DNA of 64,000 bases. Source: an uncultured Phascolarctobacterium sp. (GTDB taxonomy: Bacteria; Bacillota; Negativicutes; Acidaminococcales; Acidaminococcaceae). Within the stretch, counting starts at the first letter, position 1, and each line of letters starts with the position of its first letter. The notes beneath the pieces were generated by a model that saw nothing but the letters and a program-made list of their open reading frames with translations, had not been told where the DNA came from and did not search any database. The translations under genes were made by a program, and so were the position numbers. Of this stretch, positions 1 to 8,334 are shown in pieces. The stretch is from NCBI GenBank assembly GCA_900544795.1, contig UQWM01000004.1:56720-120719 (forward strand), read 5' to 3'.

Positions 1-3000
1 GCCAGAAAAATCGTGCTGTCCGAACCGCCGGTAGACACGGTTACTGACGAAGCTTTTGCAGTTCCGGCAGGCAGCTATGCCTTTGCCGTAGAGTATCTGC
101 CCGGCCAGTATGACCAGCGCGAGGATTTTGCCGAGCAGGCTATCCAGCTGATCACACAGAAAGACCGTCCCACGGTGGCCTCCGCTAAAGTATATGTGCT
201 GGAAGGCCGCTTGTCAGAGGCTGATCTGGACAAGATCAAAAGCTACTGCATCAATCCTGTCGAAGCCCGCGAGGCAGAGTGGGAGAAACCCGCTACCTTG
301 ATCGCTACCTGCGAAGAACCAGCCCGCATCCAGTCGCTGGAAGGCTTTTTGACCCTGACACAAGAGCAAATGGAAGCCCTGCGTCAAGAGATGGGGCTGG
401 CTATGAGCCTGGAAGATATGCTGTGGTGCCAGAAATATTTTAACGAAGAACACCGTGAGCCTACTATCACTGAAATCAAAGTTCTTGATACCTACTGGTC
501 CGACCACTGCCGCCATACTACCTTTATGACGCAGATCGAAGACGTGGAGATCGAGACCGGTGAATATAACAAACCGATCCAGGCAGCTTTTGATAAGTAT
601 ATGGCTACCCGTGACGCCGTTTATGGCGAAGCTACCGAGCGCCCTGTTACTTTGATGGATATTGCCGTTATCGGTATGAAAAAACTGCGCTCCGAAGGCA
701 AGCTGGATGATCTGGACGTTTCCGAAGAGATCAATGCCTGCTCTATCGTTGTGCCTGTCGAGATCGACGGTAAAACAGAGGACTGGCTGGTAATGTTCAA
801 AAACGAGACCCATAACCATCCGACGGAGATCGAACCCTTCGGCGGTGCTGCTACCTGTTTGGGCGGCGCTATCCGCGACCCGCTTTCCGGACGTTCCTAT
901 GTTTATCAGGCTATGCGTGTGACCGGCTCTGCCGACCCCCGTGTACCTATCGAAGAAACCCTGCCCGGCAAACTGCCTCAGCGCAAGATCACTGTCGGCG
1001 CTGCCTCCGGTTACAGCTCGTACGGTAACCAGATCGGCCTGGCAACCGGCCATGTGCAGGAATATTACCATGATAAATTTGTCGCTAAACGGATGGAGAT
1101 CGGCGCTGTTATCGGTGCTGCTCCACGTGATACTGTACGCCGTGAACGTCCCGCAGCAGGCGATCTGATCGTGCTTTTAGGCGGCCGTACCGGCCGTGAC
1201 GGCTGTGGCGGTGCTACCGGTTCTTCTAAAGAACATACAGTAGACTCGCTGCTTTCCTGCGGCGCAGAAGTACAAAAGGGAAATCCGCCTACCGAGCGCA
1301 AGATCCAGCGTCTGTTCCGTAACCCTGCTGTTACGGCAATGATCAAACGCTGCAACGATTTCGGCGCCGGCGGCGTTTCTGTCGCTATCGGAGAGCTGAC
1401 CGACGGACTGGTCGTCAACCTTGATAAAGTTCCTAAAAAATACGAAGGCCTGGACGGTACAGAACTGGCTATCTCTGAATCCCAGGAACGTATGGCCGTC
1501 GTTATCGAAGCCAAAGACCTGGATGCGTTTATCAAACACGCCGATGAAGAAAATCTGGAAGCTACAGTTGTGGCAGAAGTTTCCGATAATCCACGTCTGG
1601 TAATGTACTGGCGCGGTGAAAAAATCGTTGATCTGGCGCGCGCCTTCCTTGATACTAACGGCGTAGCCCAGCATACTAATATCGTAGTTAAAGCCGCCGC
1701 AGGGGAGAGCGCTTTTGATAAAGTGCCCGACTGCGTAACTAAGGCTGCTTCTTTAGAAAAAGCCTGGCTTGGCAATTTAAACCGTTTGAATGTGTGCAGC
1801 CAAAAAGGTCTGTCAGAGCATTTCGACAGCACCATCGGCCGTGGCACAGTCTTGATGCCTTTCGGTGGTAAAACACAATTTACCCCTACCGAGGGTATGG
1901 TTGCCCGTCTGCCCGTACTGCAAGGTAATACTACTGCCGCTTCGGTCATGGCCTGCGGCTATCATCCCGAGGTCGCCTGCTGGAGCCCATTCCACGGCGC
2001 TATGTACGCAGTGGTCGAATCAGTAGTGCGTGCGGTTTGCTTAGGCGCTGATCCTGATAAGCTGCGTTTGACTTTGCAGGAATACTTCCCTAAACTGAAC
2101 AACACCGAATTTTGGGGCCAGCCCTTCAGCGCTTTGCTGGGTGCTTTTACAGCCTTAGACGCGCTTGATCTGCCCGCTATCGGCGGTAAAGACAGCATGT
2201 CGGGCACCTTTATGGATAAAACAGTTCCGCCGACGCTGGTTTCCTTCGCTGTTGATGTTATCGACGGTGACAAAGCCGTTTCGGCAGAATTTAAACAGGC
2301 AGGCAATAAAGTTGTGTTCCTGTCCTGCCCGCGCGATCTTTCTGAAGTATTGGACTTTGCAGCCCTGCGCAGCAATATGCGTGCCGTGCACCAAGCTGTT
2401 TTGGCAGGTAAGGTAGTTGCTGCCGCTGCCGTTAAAGAAGGCGGCATCGCTGCTGCTGTTTCCACCATGTGCCTCGGCAACCAGCTGGGCTTCGAGTTCA
2501 TCAAACCGTTCCAGGATACGGAGCGTTTGTTTACGCTGCAGCCCGGCGGTATGGTGCTTGAGCTGGCAGGGGATACCAGTATCGAAGAGCTGTTCGACGG
2601 TCTGGATTGTATGCTGCTGGGCCATCTTACCGATGATGCCACTATCTGCATCAACGAAGCAGCTATCAAGCTTGCAGCTGCTCAGGAAGCATACTTGCAG
2701 CCACTGCAGGAGATATTCCCTTATAAAATCGAAGAAAAAGCACAAGGCGAGCTGAACCAGCCGCTGTATAAAGCAGAATTGCCGCTTACGGCGCCTGTCA
2801 CTATCGCCAGGCCCAGGGTCTTTATTCCCGTTTTTCCGGGCCAAAACTGCGAGTACGACACAGCCCGGGCTTTTGAAGCTGCCGGTGCTGAAGCCGAGAT
2901 ATTTATCATCCGTAACCTTACTGCTCAGGCGATCGACGAATCTGTAGAAAAAATGGTCAGTATGATCAAAAATTCCCAGATCGTGATGCTGCCCGGCGGT

Positions 3001-3606
3001 TTTAGTGCCGGTGACGAACCTGACGGCAGCGGTAAATTTATCGCTACCATGTTCCATAATCCCAAAATCAAAGAAGCTGTCAACGAATTGCTCAGCGAGC
3101 GCGATGGCCTGATGCTTGGTATCTGTAACGGCTTCCAGGCCCTGGTAAAATTAGGCTTGCTGCCCTATGGCGAAATCAGGGATCTGGAAGCAGCTTCCCC
3201 GACGCTGACCTTTAATAATATCGGCCGCCATGTATCGCAAATCGTCGATACCCGCATCGTCTCCAACAAGTCTCCCTGGCTGAGCGAGGTAGAACCCGGC
3301 GACATCCACGCTATAGCTGTTTCGCACGGCGAAGGCCGTTTCTACGCTCCCGAAAGCGTTATCAAAGACCTGTTCAAAAATGGTCAGGTAGCTACCCAGT
3401 ATGTTGGGCCTGACGGTATGCCGACCATGTCGATGCCGTACAACCCTAACGGCTCCCTGTACGCTATCGAAGGCATTACCAGCCCTGACGGACGCGTTTT
3501 TGGTAAAATGGGCCACAGCGAACGCTTTAGCGAAGGTTTATACCGCAATATCGCAGGTAACAAAGATCAAAAAATCTTTATTTCCGGCGTCAACTACTTC
3601 AAATAA
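1..3606 (+). CDS. purL: Phosphoribosylformylglycinamidine synthase, single chain (5' end cut by window)
   Basis: Converts formylglycinamide ribonucleotide, glutamine and ATP to formylglycinamidine ribonucleotide in purine synthesis. The frame is open to the first base of the window. A GTG at 13 is in frame, but it sits inside a run typical of the family (SEPPVD follows at once), so the true start lies upstream and roughly the first 50 residues are missing. The large single-chain type is clear: the PurL synthase halves carry the ETHNHP motif (near base 805) and GAGGVS (near 1370). The C-terminal glutamine amidotransferase domain starts near 2815 with FPGQNCEYDT and has the nucleophile context GICNGFQ (near 3120) and SHGEGRF (near 3325). 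No frameshift is seen. A terminator follows the stop directly, so this is the last gene of its transcript. Confidence 0.96.
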   Translation, partial: ARKIVLSEPPVDTVTDEAFAVPAGSYAFAVEYLPGQYDQREDFAEQAIQLITQKDRPTVASAKVYVLEGRLSEADLDKIKSYCINPVEAREAEWEKPATLIATCEEPARIQSLEGFLTLTQEQMEALRQEMGLAMSLEDMLWCQKYFNEEHREPTITEIKVLDTYWSDHCRHTTFMTQIEDVEIETGEYNKPIQAAFDKYMATRDAVYGEATERPVTLMDIAVIGMKKLRSEGKLDDLDVSEEINACSIVVPVEIDGKTEDWLVMFKNETHNHPTEIEPFGGAATCLGGAIRDPLSGRSYVYQAMRVTGSADPRVPIEETLPGKLPQRKITVGAASGYSSYGNQIGLATGHVQEYYHDKFVAKRMEIGAVIGAAPRDTVRRERPAAGDLIVLLGGRTGRDGCGGATGSSKEHTVDSLLSCGAEVQKGNPPTERKIQRLFRNPAVTAMIKRCNDFGAGGVSVAIGELTDGLVVNLDKVPKKYEGLDGTELAISESQERMAVVIEAKDLDAFIKHADEENLEATVVAEVSDNPRLVMYWRGEKIVDLARAFLDTNGVAQHTNIVVKAAAGESAFDKVPDCVTKAASLEKAWLGNLNRLNVCSQKGLSEHFDSTIGRGTVLMPFGGKTQFTPTEGMVARLPVLQGNTTAASVMACGYHPEVACWSPFHGAMYAVVESVVRAVCLGADPDKLRLTLQEYFPKLNNTEFWGQPFSALLGAFTALDALDLPAIGGKDSMSGTFMDKTVPPTLVSFAVDVIDGDKAVSAEFKQAGNKVVFLSCPRDLSEVLDFAALRSNMRAVHQAVLAGKVVAAAAVKEGGIAAAVSTMCLGNQLGFEFIKPFQDTERLFTLQPGGMVLELAGDTSIEELFDGLDCMLLGHLTDDATICINEAAIKLAAAQEAYLQPLQEIFPYKIEEKAQGELNQPLYKAELPLTAPVTIARPRVFIPVFPGQNCEYDTARAFEAAGAEAEIFIIRNLTAQAIDESVEKMVSMIKNSQIVMLPGGFSAGDEPDGSGKFIATMFHNPKIKEAVNELLSERDGLMLGICNGFQALVKLGLLPYGEIRDLEAASPTLTFNNIGRHVSQIVDTRIVSNKSPWLSEVEPGDIHAIAVSHGEGRFYAPESVIKDLFKNGQVATQYVGPDGMPTMSMPYNPNGSLYAIEGITSPDGRVFGKMGHSERFSEGLYRNIAGNKDQKIFISGVNYFK

Positions 3607-3615
3607 AACAAATAA

Positions 3616-3645
3616 CGCGCATCTGCTAAGCAGGTGCGCGTTTTA
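3616..3645 (+). terminator. Intrinsic terminator after purL
   Basis: A 12-bp stem (3616-3627 with 3629-3640, one G-U pair) with a very tight loop is followed by TTTT. It lies 10 bases after the purL stop. It also lies just beyond the 3' end of the convergent small gene at 3656, so it may serve both strands. Confidence 0.85.
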
Positions 3646-3655
3646 GTTTGCAATT

Positions 3656-3904
3656 TTACAGTTTAAAAAGCATATCCATAGGGCGGTCTTTCACCGGCTC
3701 TATCTTAGCCTTTTTTTCGGGATTATCTATAAGCTCCAGTTCCTCAGGACGGATCTTACCGCATTTATTTTCAAAATCGTCGATGATCCATTTAAGTATC
3801 TGTTCGATCTCTTTATTGACAGAACGACCGTTATGATCGGCGATCACTTTTAGCTTTTTCATAATCAAAGGGTGAATACGCAGGGTAAAACGTGTTGGGT
3901 CCAT
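3656..3904 (-). CDS. Ribbon-helix-helix (Arc-like) DNA-binding protein
   Basis: This is an 82-residue protein. The first 50 residues fit an Arc/MetJ-type ribbon-helix-helix: a short basic beta strand (RFTLRIHP) followed by two helices, with the RSVNKEIEQIL stretch typical of Arc-family repressors. The C-terminal tail is charged and has no recognised domain. The start is set by a strong AAGGAGGAG Shine-Dalgarno just upstream of the ATG. It is monocistronic and convergent with purL. Such proteins usually act as dimeric repressors of their own promoter or as antitoxins. No toxin gene is adjacent, so a free-standing regulator is more likely; the target is unknown. Confidence 0.8.
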   Translation of the reverse strand: MDPTRFTLRIHPLIMKKLKVIADHNGRSVNKEIEQILKWIIDDFENKCGKIRPEELELIDNPEKKAKIEPVKDRPMDMLFKL

Positions 3905-3936
3905 AATTGCTCCTCCTTAAAAACCGTATAGACAAA

Positions 3937-3946
3937 GGTGACGTCA
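3937..3946. promoter_or_regulatory. Possible operator upstream of the RHH gene (GGTGACGTCA)
   Basis: A palindromic TGACGTCA core lies about 33 bases upstream of the RHH start codon. A short related word, TGTCA, follows a few bases on. The same ten bases recur near the lexA stop codon (45102-45111). Assignment as an operator is inference from position and symmetry only. Confidence 0.3.
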
Positions 3947-4083
3947 AAAAAATGTCAATCTAGCGTCTTTAAGTTAATTATAGATAAAACAAGCCGCTTT
4001 GGCAAGTTGTCACAAAGATTTTTTAGTTACAGAGTTTGATTTGTGATAAAATAATGACAAATGTTAAATATTCGGAGGCAAAA

Positions 4084-7008
4084 ATGAAATTAAACGTAAA
4101 TAAGGAATACAGCGGTTTTGTAGTCAAACAAACCGACTATATCGATGAGGTGCAGTCAGAGGCGTACCTGCTGGAGCATGTTTACAGCGGCGCCCGGCTT
4201 TTGTATTTGGGTAATAACGATGATAACAAGGTTTTCTCTATCAGCTTTAGGACACCGCCCTACGATGATACCGGCGTGGCCCATATCTTAGAACATTCCG
4301 TTTTGTGCGGTTCCCGTAAATACAAATTAAAAGAACCCTTTGTCGAGCTGGTCAAAGGCTCTATGAACACCTTCCTCAATGCCATGACCTATCCTGATAA
4401 GACGATGTACCCGGTGGCCAGCCGCAACGCCAAGGATTTTCAAAACTTGATGGATGTTTATTTAGACGCGGTCTTTTATCCGCTGATCTACGATAATCCG
4501 TATACCTTGCTGCAAGAGGGCTGGCATTACAATATCGACAGCCCCGAGGGCGAGCTAAGCTATAACGGCGTCGTCTATAACGAAATGAAGGGCGTGTTCT
4601 CTTCGGCCGATGCTTTACTGGATTACGAAGCGATGCAGGCCTTGTTCCCCGATACGCCGTACCGCTTTGAATCGGGCGGGCATCCTAACGCCATTCCCGA
4701 GCTGACCCAGGAAGCCTTTGAGCATTTCCATACAACTTATTACAGCCCCGAGAACGCCTTTATCTATTTGTACGGCGATATGGATATCGAAGCGACGCTG
4801 CAATATCTAAACGACGAATATCTGTCCAGCTTCAAACGCACCGGCGCAGTCGAGTCGTCCATTCCTCTGCAAATGCCTCTTGCAAAAACGCAGGAAGTAG
4901 TAGGCACTTATCCTGTGGGCAGCGATGAAACCACCGAAGGCAAAAGCTACCACGAGCTGCATATCGCTGTCGGCGACGCCCGTGATGTTAAAACCTCTAT
5001 GGCACTGCGCGTTTTAGAAAGCGTGCTGCTGGAGGGCAACTCTGCGCCTTTGCGCCTGGCCTTATTGGAAGCAGGCGTAGCGAAGGATATCAGCGGCTCT
5101 TATGTGGGCAGCTACCGCCAGCCCATTTTTTCCATCAAAGCGGCAGGCTCCGAGCCGGGGCAGCGTGATAAATTTATCAGCACTATCTACCATACCTTGC
5201 AGCAGCTATCTATCGACGGCATCGACAAAGAGCTGTTGGAAGCCCATCTTAACTATATGGAATTCAAGCTGCGGGAAGCCGATTTCGGCGCTTATCCTAA
5301 AGGGCTCATCTACGGTATCAGCGTTATGGATTCGTGGCTGTACGATGGCGACCCGTTGGCAGGGCTGCGCTACACCAAAGCCTTGCAGCAGCTGCGCGAA
5401 GGCATCAAAACACGCTATTACGAGCAGCTTATCGAAAACTATCTGCTGGATAATACCCATAAAGTCATCGTTACCTTAAACCCCGAGCAGGGTAAGGAAG
5501 AACGCGAGCAGGAAGCACAGGCGGCTAAAATGGCAGCCATCAAACAGACTATGGACGCAGCTGCGATAGCCAAAAACATCCAGCTGTGCGACGAGCTGCA
5601 CCAGCGTCAGGCTTCTGCCGATACGGCCGAGGCTTTGGAAACCATACCGCTGCTGGAACGCGGCGACATCAGGCGCGAGGTGGAAGTTACCGCGACCGAG
5701 CTGACGCAGGACGGAGCAAACGACCTGCTGTATGTACCGGCCTTTACTAACAAAATCACTTACCTGAACTGGTATTTCGATCTAAGCGGTATCGACGGCA
5801 AGCTGCTGCCGTACTGCTATTTGCTCAGCGACGTGCTGGGTAAGTTCAATACGGATAAATACACCTACCAAGAGCTGGCCACCGTATCAAACAAATACAC
5901 CGGCGGCGTCTCTTTCCAGCTGCACGCTTACTCGTCAGAGGCCGACGTTAACGACTATACTATCAAATTTACCGTGCAGGCCAAAGCCTTAACAGCCAAT
6001 CTTGATAAATTATTCGAGATCTTGCAGGCTGTAGCGCTGGGCAGCAAGATAGACGATACTAAACGCCTGAAAGAGATTTTAGACGAAGTAAAAACAGATT
6101 GGGACAGCAGCTTTTTCTCGCGCGGGCAAACCGTTGCCTGTAGCAGGCTGGCTTCCTATTTTTCGGCTGCTGCCCGTGTCAACGAGCAGGACCAATACAG
6201 CTACTATGAGTTTTTAAAAGAGCTGGCCGCTAATTTTGACGCCAGGGCAGAGGATACCTTAGCAAAATTAAGGCAGCTGGTAGGCGTTTGCTTTGAAAAC
6301 AGCAAATACCTTTTAGCCTATTCCTGCGAGGAAGGCGAACGGGACGTAGTTTTGCAGCAGGCCTTAAGCTTTGCCGCCAAGCTGCCACAATCGCCGGTAG
6401 CAGGGCAGGCACCGCAGCATTTGCCAGCACCCTGTCACAACGAAGGCATTATGACACCGGGCAAGGTGCAGTATGTAGCTGCAGGCGGCGATTTCCGCAA
6501 ATTTGGCTACAGCTTCCACGGCTCGATGAAGGTGTTGGAAACGATTTTGCGCTACGAATATCTGTGGACGAAGATCAGAGTGCAGGGCGGCGCTTATGGC
6601 GCGACAGCACGCTTCGACCGCAACGGCACCATGTTCTTTGCTTCTTACCGCGACCCTAAGCTGAAGGAATCCTTGCAGGCCTATTACGATATGCCGGAAT
6701 GGCTTAACAAGCTGACCCTTTCAGAGCGTGAGCTGACGAAATACGTTATCGGCACCATCAGCGGGCTGGATACGCCGCTGACCAACTCCATGCGGCTGGA
6801 ACAGGCCGGCGTCTACCATTTGAAGCAGGTGGATGCGGCTATGCGCCAACAGATGCGCAGCGAGATCATCGACATCACTAACGCCGATCTGCAAAGACTG
6901 GCGCCGCTGATCGCAGCTACCTTAAACGACAAATATCTGTGCGTGGTTGGCAGCAGCCAAAGCATCGAAGCTAATAAAGAAATTTTTGACAAAACGGTGC
7001 ATATCTAA
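4084..7008 (+). CDS. M16C zinc metallopeptidase (presequence-protease / insulinase family)
   Basis: Large peptidase that degrades unstructured peptides inside a closed chamber formed by its two halves. The start chosen is the ATG at 4084, preceded by CGGAGG; an upstream in-frame ATG at 4036 lacks such a site. The product has 974 residues, the usual PreP size. The inverted zinc motif HILEH lies at residues 67-71, and the distal glutamate is in the NEMKGVFSS segment further on. The C-terminal half carries the expected catalytically inactive M16 repeat, with the GGAYGA motif near base 6590. It stands alone between two terminators. Substrates cannot be predicted from the sequence. No signal peptide is seen, so it is probably cytoplasmic. 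Confidence 0.92.
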   Translation: MKLNVNKEYSGFVVKQTDYIDEVQSEAYLLEHVYSGARLLYLGNNDDNKVFSISFRTPPYDDTGVAHILEHSVLCGSRKYKLKEPFVELVKGSMNTFLNAMTYPDKTMYPVASRNAKDFQNLMDVYLDAVFYPLIYDNPYTLLQEGWHYNIDSPEGELSYNGVVYNEMKGVFSSADALLDYEAMQALFPDTPYRFESGGHPNAIPELTQEAFEHFHTTYYSPENAFIYLYGDMDIEATLQYLNDEYLSSFKRTGAVESSIPLQMPLAKTQEVVGTYPVGSDETTEGKSYHELHIAVGDARDVKTSMALRVLESVLLEGNSAPLRLALLEAGVAKDISGSYVGSYRQPIFSIKAAGSEPGQRDKFISTIYHTLQQLSIDGIDKELLEAHLNYMEFKLREADFGAYPKGLIYGISVMDSWLYDGDPLAGLRYTKALQQLREGIKTRYYEQLIENYLLDNTHKVIVTLNPEQGKEEREQEAQAAKMAAIKQTMDAAAIAKNIQLCDELHQRQASADTAEALETIPLLERGDIRREVEVTATELTQDGANDLLYVPAFTNKITYLNWYFDLSGIDGKLLPYCYLLSDVLGKFNTDKYTYQELATVSNKYTGGVSFQLHAYSSEADVNDYTIKFTVQAKALTANLDKLFEILQAVALGSKIDDTKRLKEILDEVKTDWDSSFFSRGQTVACSRLASYFSAAARVNEQDQYSYYEFLKELAANFDARAEDTLAKLRQLVGVCFENSKYLLAYSCEEGERDVVLQQALSFAAKLPQSPVAGQAPQHLPAPCHNEGIMTPGKVQYVAAGGDFRKFGYSFHGSMKVLETILRYEYLWTKIRVQGGAYGATARFDRNGTMFFASYRDPKLKESLQAYYDMPEWLNKLTLSERELTKYVIGTISGLDTPLTNSMRLEQAGVYHLKQVDAAMRQQMRSEIIDITNADLQRLAPLIAATLNDKYLCVVGSSQSIEANKEIFDKTVHI

Positions 7009-7036
7009 ACCCTTGCTAAGTAAATATAAGTCGGTC

Positions 7037-7075
7037 AAAAGTCGAACAGGGCACAAGCTGCTTTGTTCGACTTTT
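7037..7075 (+). terminator. Intrinsic terminator after the M16 peptidase gene
   Basis: A perfect 12-bp stem (AAAAGTCGAACA at 7037-7048 with its complement at 7064-7075) encloses a 15-base loop and ends in a T-rich tail. Confidence 0.8.
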
Positions 7076-7130
7076 ACTGTTTTCTGTGCTATATTTGTAG
7101 TAATAAGCGAGTGAGAATGGGGGCATACAC

Positions 7131-8153
7131 ATGACTCAGGTAGTATTAGGCAAAACAGGCATCACTGTTAATAAAAACGGTTTCGGCGCGCTGCCGATCC
7201 AGCGTATCGCACAGGCCGACGCCGTGCGTTTAGTCCGCAAAGCCTTTGAGCAGGGCATAACTTTTTTTGATACGGCCCGCAGCTATACCGACAGCGAAGA
7301 AAAGCTGGGCGTAGCTTTGCAGGGTATCCGCGATAAAGTTTTTATCGCTACCAAAACACCGGCAACCACGGCGGCAGGCTTCTGGCAGGATCTGGAAACC
7401 AGCCTGGGGCTGCTGCAAACAGACCATATTGATATTTACCAGTTCCACAACCCGGCCTTTTGCCCCAAACCGGGCGACGGCAGCGGGCTGTACGAGGCGA
7501 TGCTGGAAGCTAAAGCCCAGGGCAAGGTGCGCTTTATCGGTATCACCAACCACCGTTTGGCAGTGGCCCACGAAGCTATAGAGTCGGGCCTGTACGACAC
7601 GCTGCAATTTCCCTTCAGCTACATGACGACAGACAAAGAGCTGGAGCTGGTGCACGCCTGCGCTAAGCAGCAGATGGGCTTTATCGCCATGAAGGGGCTG
7701 GCCGGTGGGCTTATCAACAATTCTGCCGCCGCCTATGCTTACCTGGCCCAGTTCGAGCACGTTCTGCCTATCTGGGGCGTGCAGCGCGAAAACGAGCTGG
7801 ACGAGTTTTTAAGCTACATCGATGCGCCGCCGGTGCTGGATGATGCCTTGCAAGCGGTCATCGACAAAGACCGTCAGCAGCTTATCGGCAGCTTCTGCCG
7901 TGGCTGCGGCTACTGTATGCCGTGCCCGGTAGGTATCGAGATCAACTCCTGCGCCCGTATGTCGCTGATGATAAGGCGCTCCCCGCAGGCAGCGCAGCTG
8001 ACCGAAAAAGCCCAGGCTATGATGCAGAAGATAGAGGATTGCCTGCACTGCGGCCAATGCAAGGCGAAATGCCCCTATGGGCTTGATACGCCCCAACTTT
8101 TGGCAGATAACTACCGCGATTACCGCGAGATACTGGCAGGCAAAGCGTTATAA
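7131..8153 (+). CDS. Aldo/keto reductase with C-terminal ferredoxin-like [4Fe-4S] domain
   Basis: The N-terminal 250 residues form an aldo/keto reductase barrel: FFDTARSY gives the catalytic Asp47 and Tyr52, Lys75 lies in ATKTP and His106 in QFHNPA. The C-terminal 90 residues carry two cysteine clusters, CxxCxxCxxCP from Cys256 and CxxCxxCxxxCP from Cys304, which fit two [4Fe-4S] centres. This arrangement is common in anaerobes, where the enzyme may exchange electrons with ferredoxin instead of, or as well as, NAD(P)H. The substrate is unknown. The ATG is preceded by a GGGGG-rich ribosome site, and terminators lie on both sides, so it is a single-gene unit. Confidence 0.9.
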   Translation: MTQVVLGKTGITVNKNGFGALPIQRIAQADAVRLVRKAFEQGITFFDTARSYTDSEEKLGVALQGIRDKVFIATKTPATTAAGFWQDLETSLGLLQTDHIDIYQFHNPAFCPKPGDGSGLYEAMLEAKAQGKVRFIGITNHRLAVAHEAIESGLYDTLQFPFSYMTTDKELELVHACAKQQMGFIAMKGLAGGLINNSAAAYAYLAQFEHVLPIWGVQRENELDEFLSYIDAPPVLDDALQAVIDKDRQQLIGSFCRGCGYCMPCPVGIEINSCARMSLMIRRSPQAAQLTEKAQAMMQKIEDCLHCGQCKAKCPYGLDTPQLLADNYRDYREILAGKAL

Positions 8154-8175
8154 AAAACTTAAAGCACACGGCTTA

Positions 8176-8217
8176 AACAGGAGCACGGCGGCGACGTTGG
8201 TGCTTCTGTTTTTTTAC
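8176..8217 (+). terminator. Intrinsic terminator after the aldo/keto reductase gene
   Basis: An 11-12 bp stem (AACAGGAGCAC at 8176-8186 with GGTGCTTCTGTT at 8199-8210) is followed by a run of T. Confidence 0.85.
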
Positions 8218-8280
8218 TGGCAAAAAAAATTAATAAATTTTAAAGAAAATTTTAAAAAAGTAAAAGGAGAAACACGATTT

Positions 8281-8301
8281 ATGGCGAATACAAACAGGTA
8301 A
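8281..8301 (+). other. Six-codon leader ORF ahead of pnp
   Basis: ATG to TAA encodes MANTNR and is preceded by an AAAAGGAG ribosome site at normal distance. It ends 33 bases before pnp. It lies in a very A+T-rich leader. It may be a translated leader peptide or a relic; there is no further evidence of function. Confidence 0.3.
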
Positions 8302-8334
8302 CCTAAATTGTGAAAACTTAGAGGAGGCAGAAGC

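Noticed and set aside
214..3057. Long minus-strand frames opposite purL
   Set aside because: They are antisense shadows of a G+C-biased coding gene, with no ribosome sites and no recognisable protein motifs.
4036..4083. Upstream ATG for the M16 peptidase gene
   Set aside because: It has no Shine-Dalgarno, while the ATG at 4084 has CGGAGG at ideal distance and fits family N-termini.
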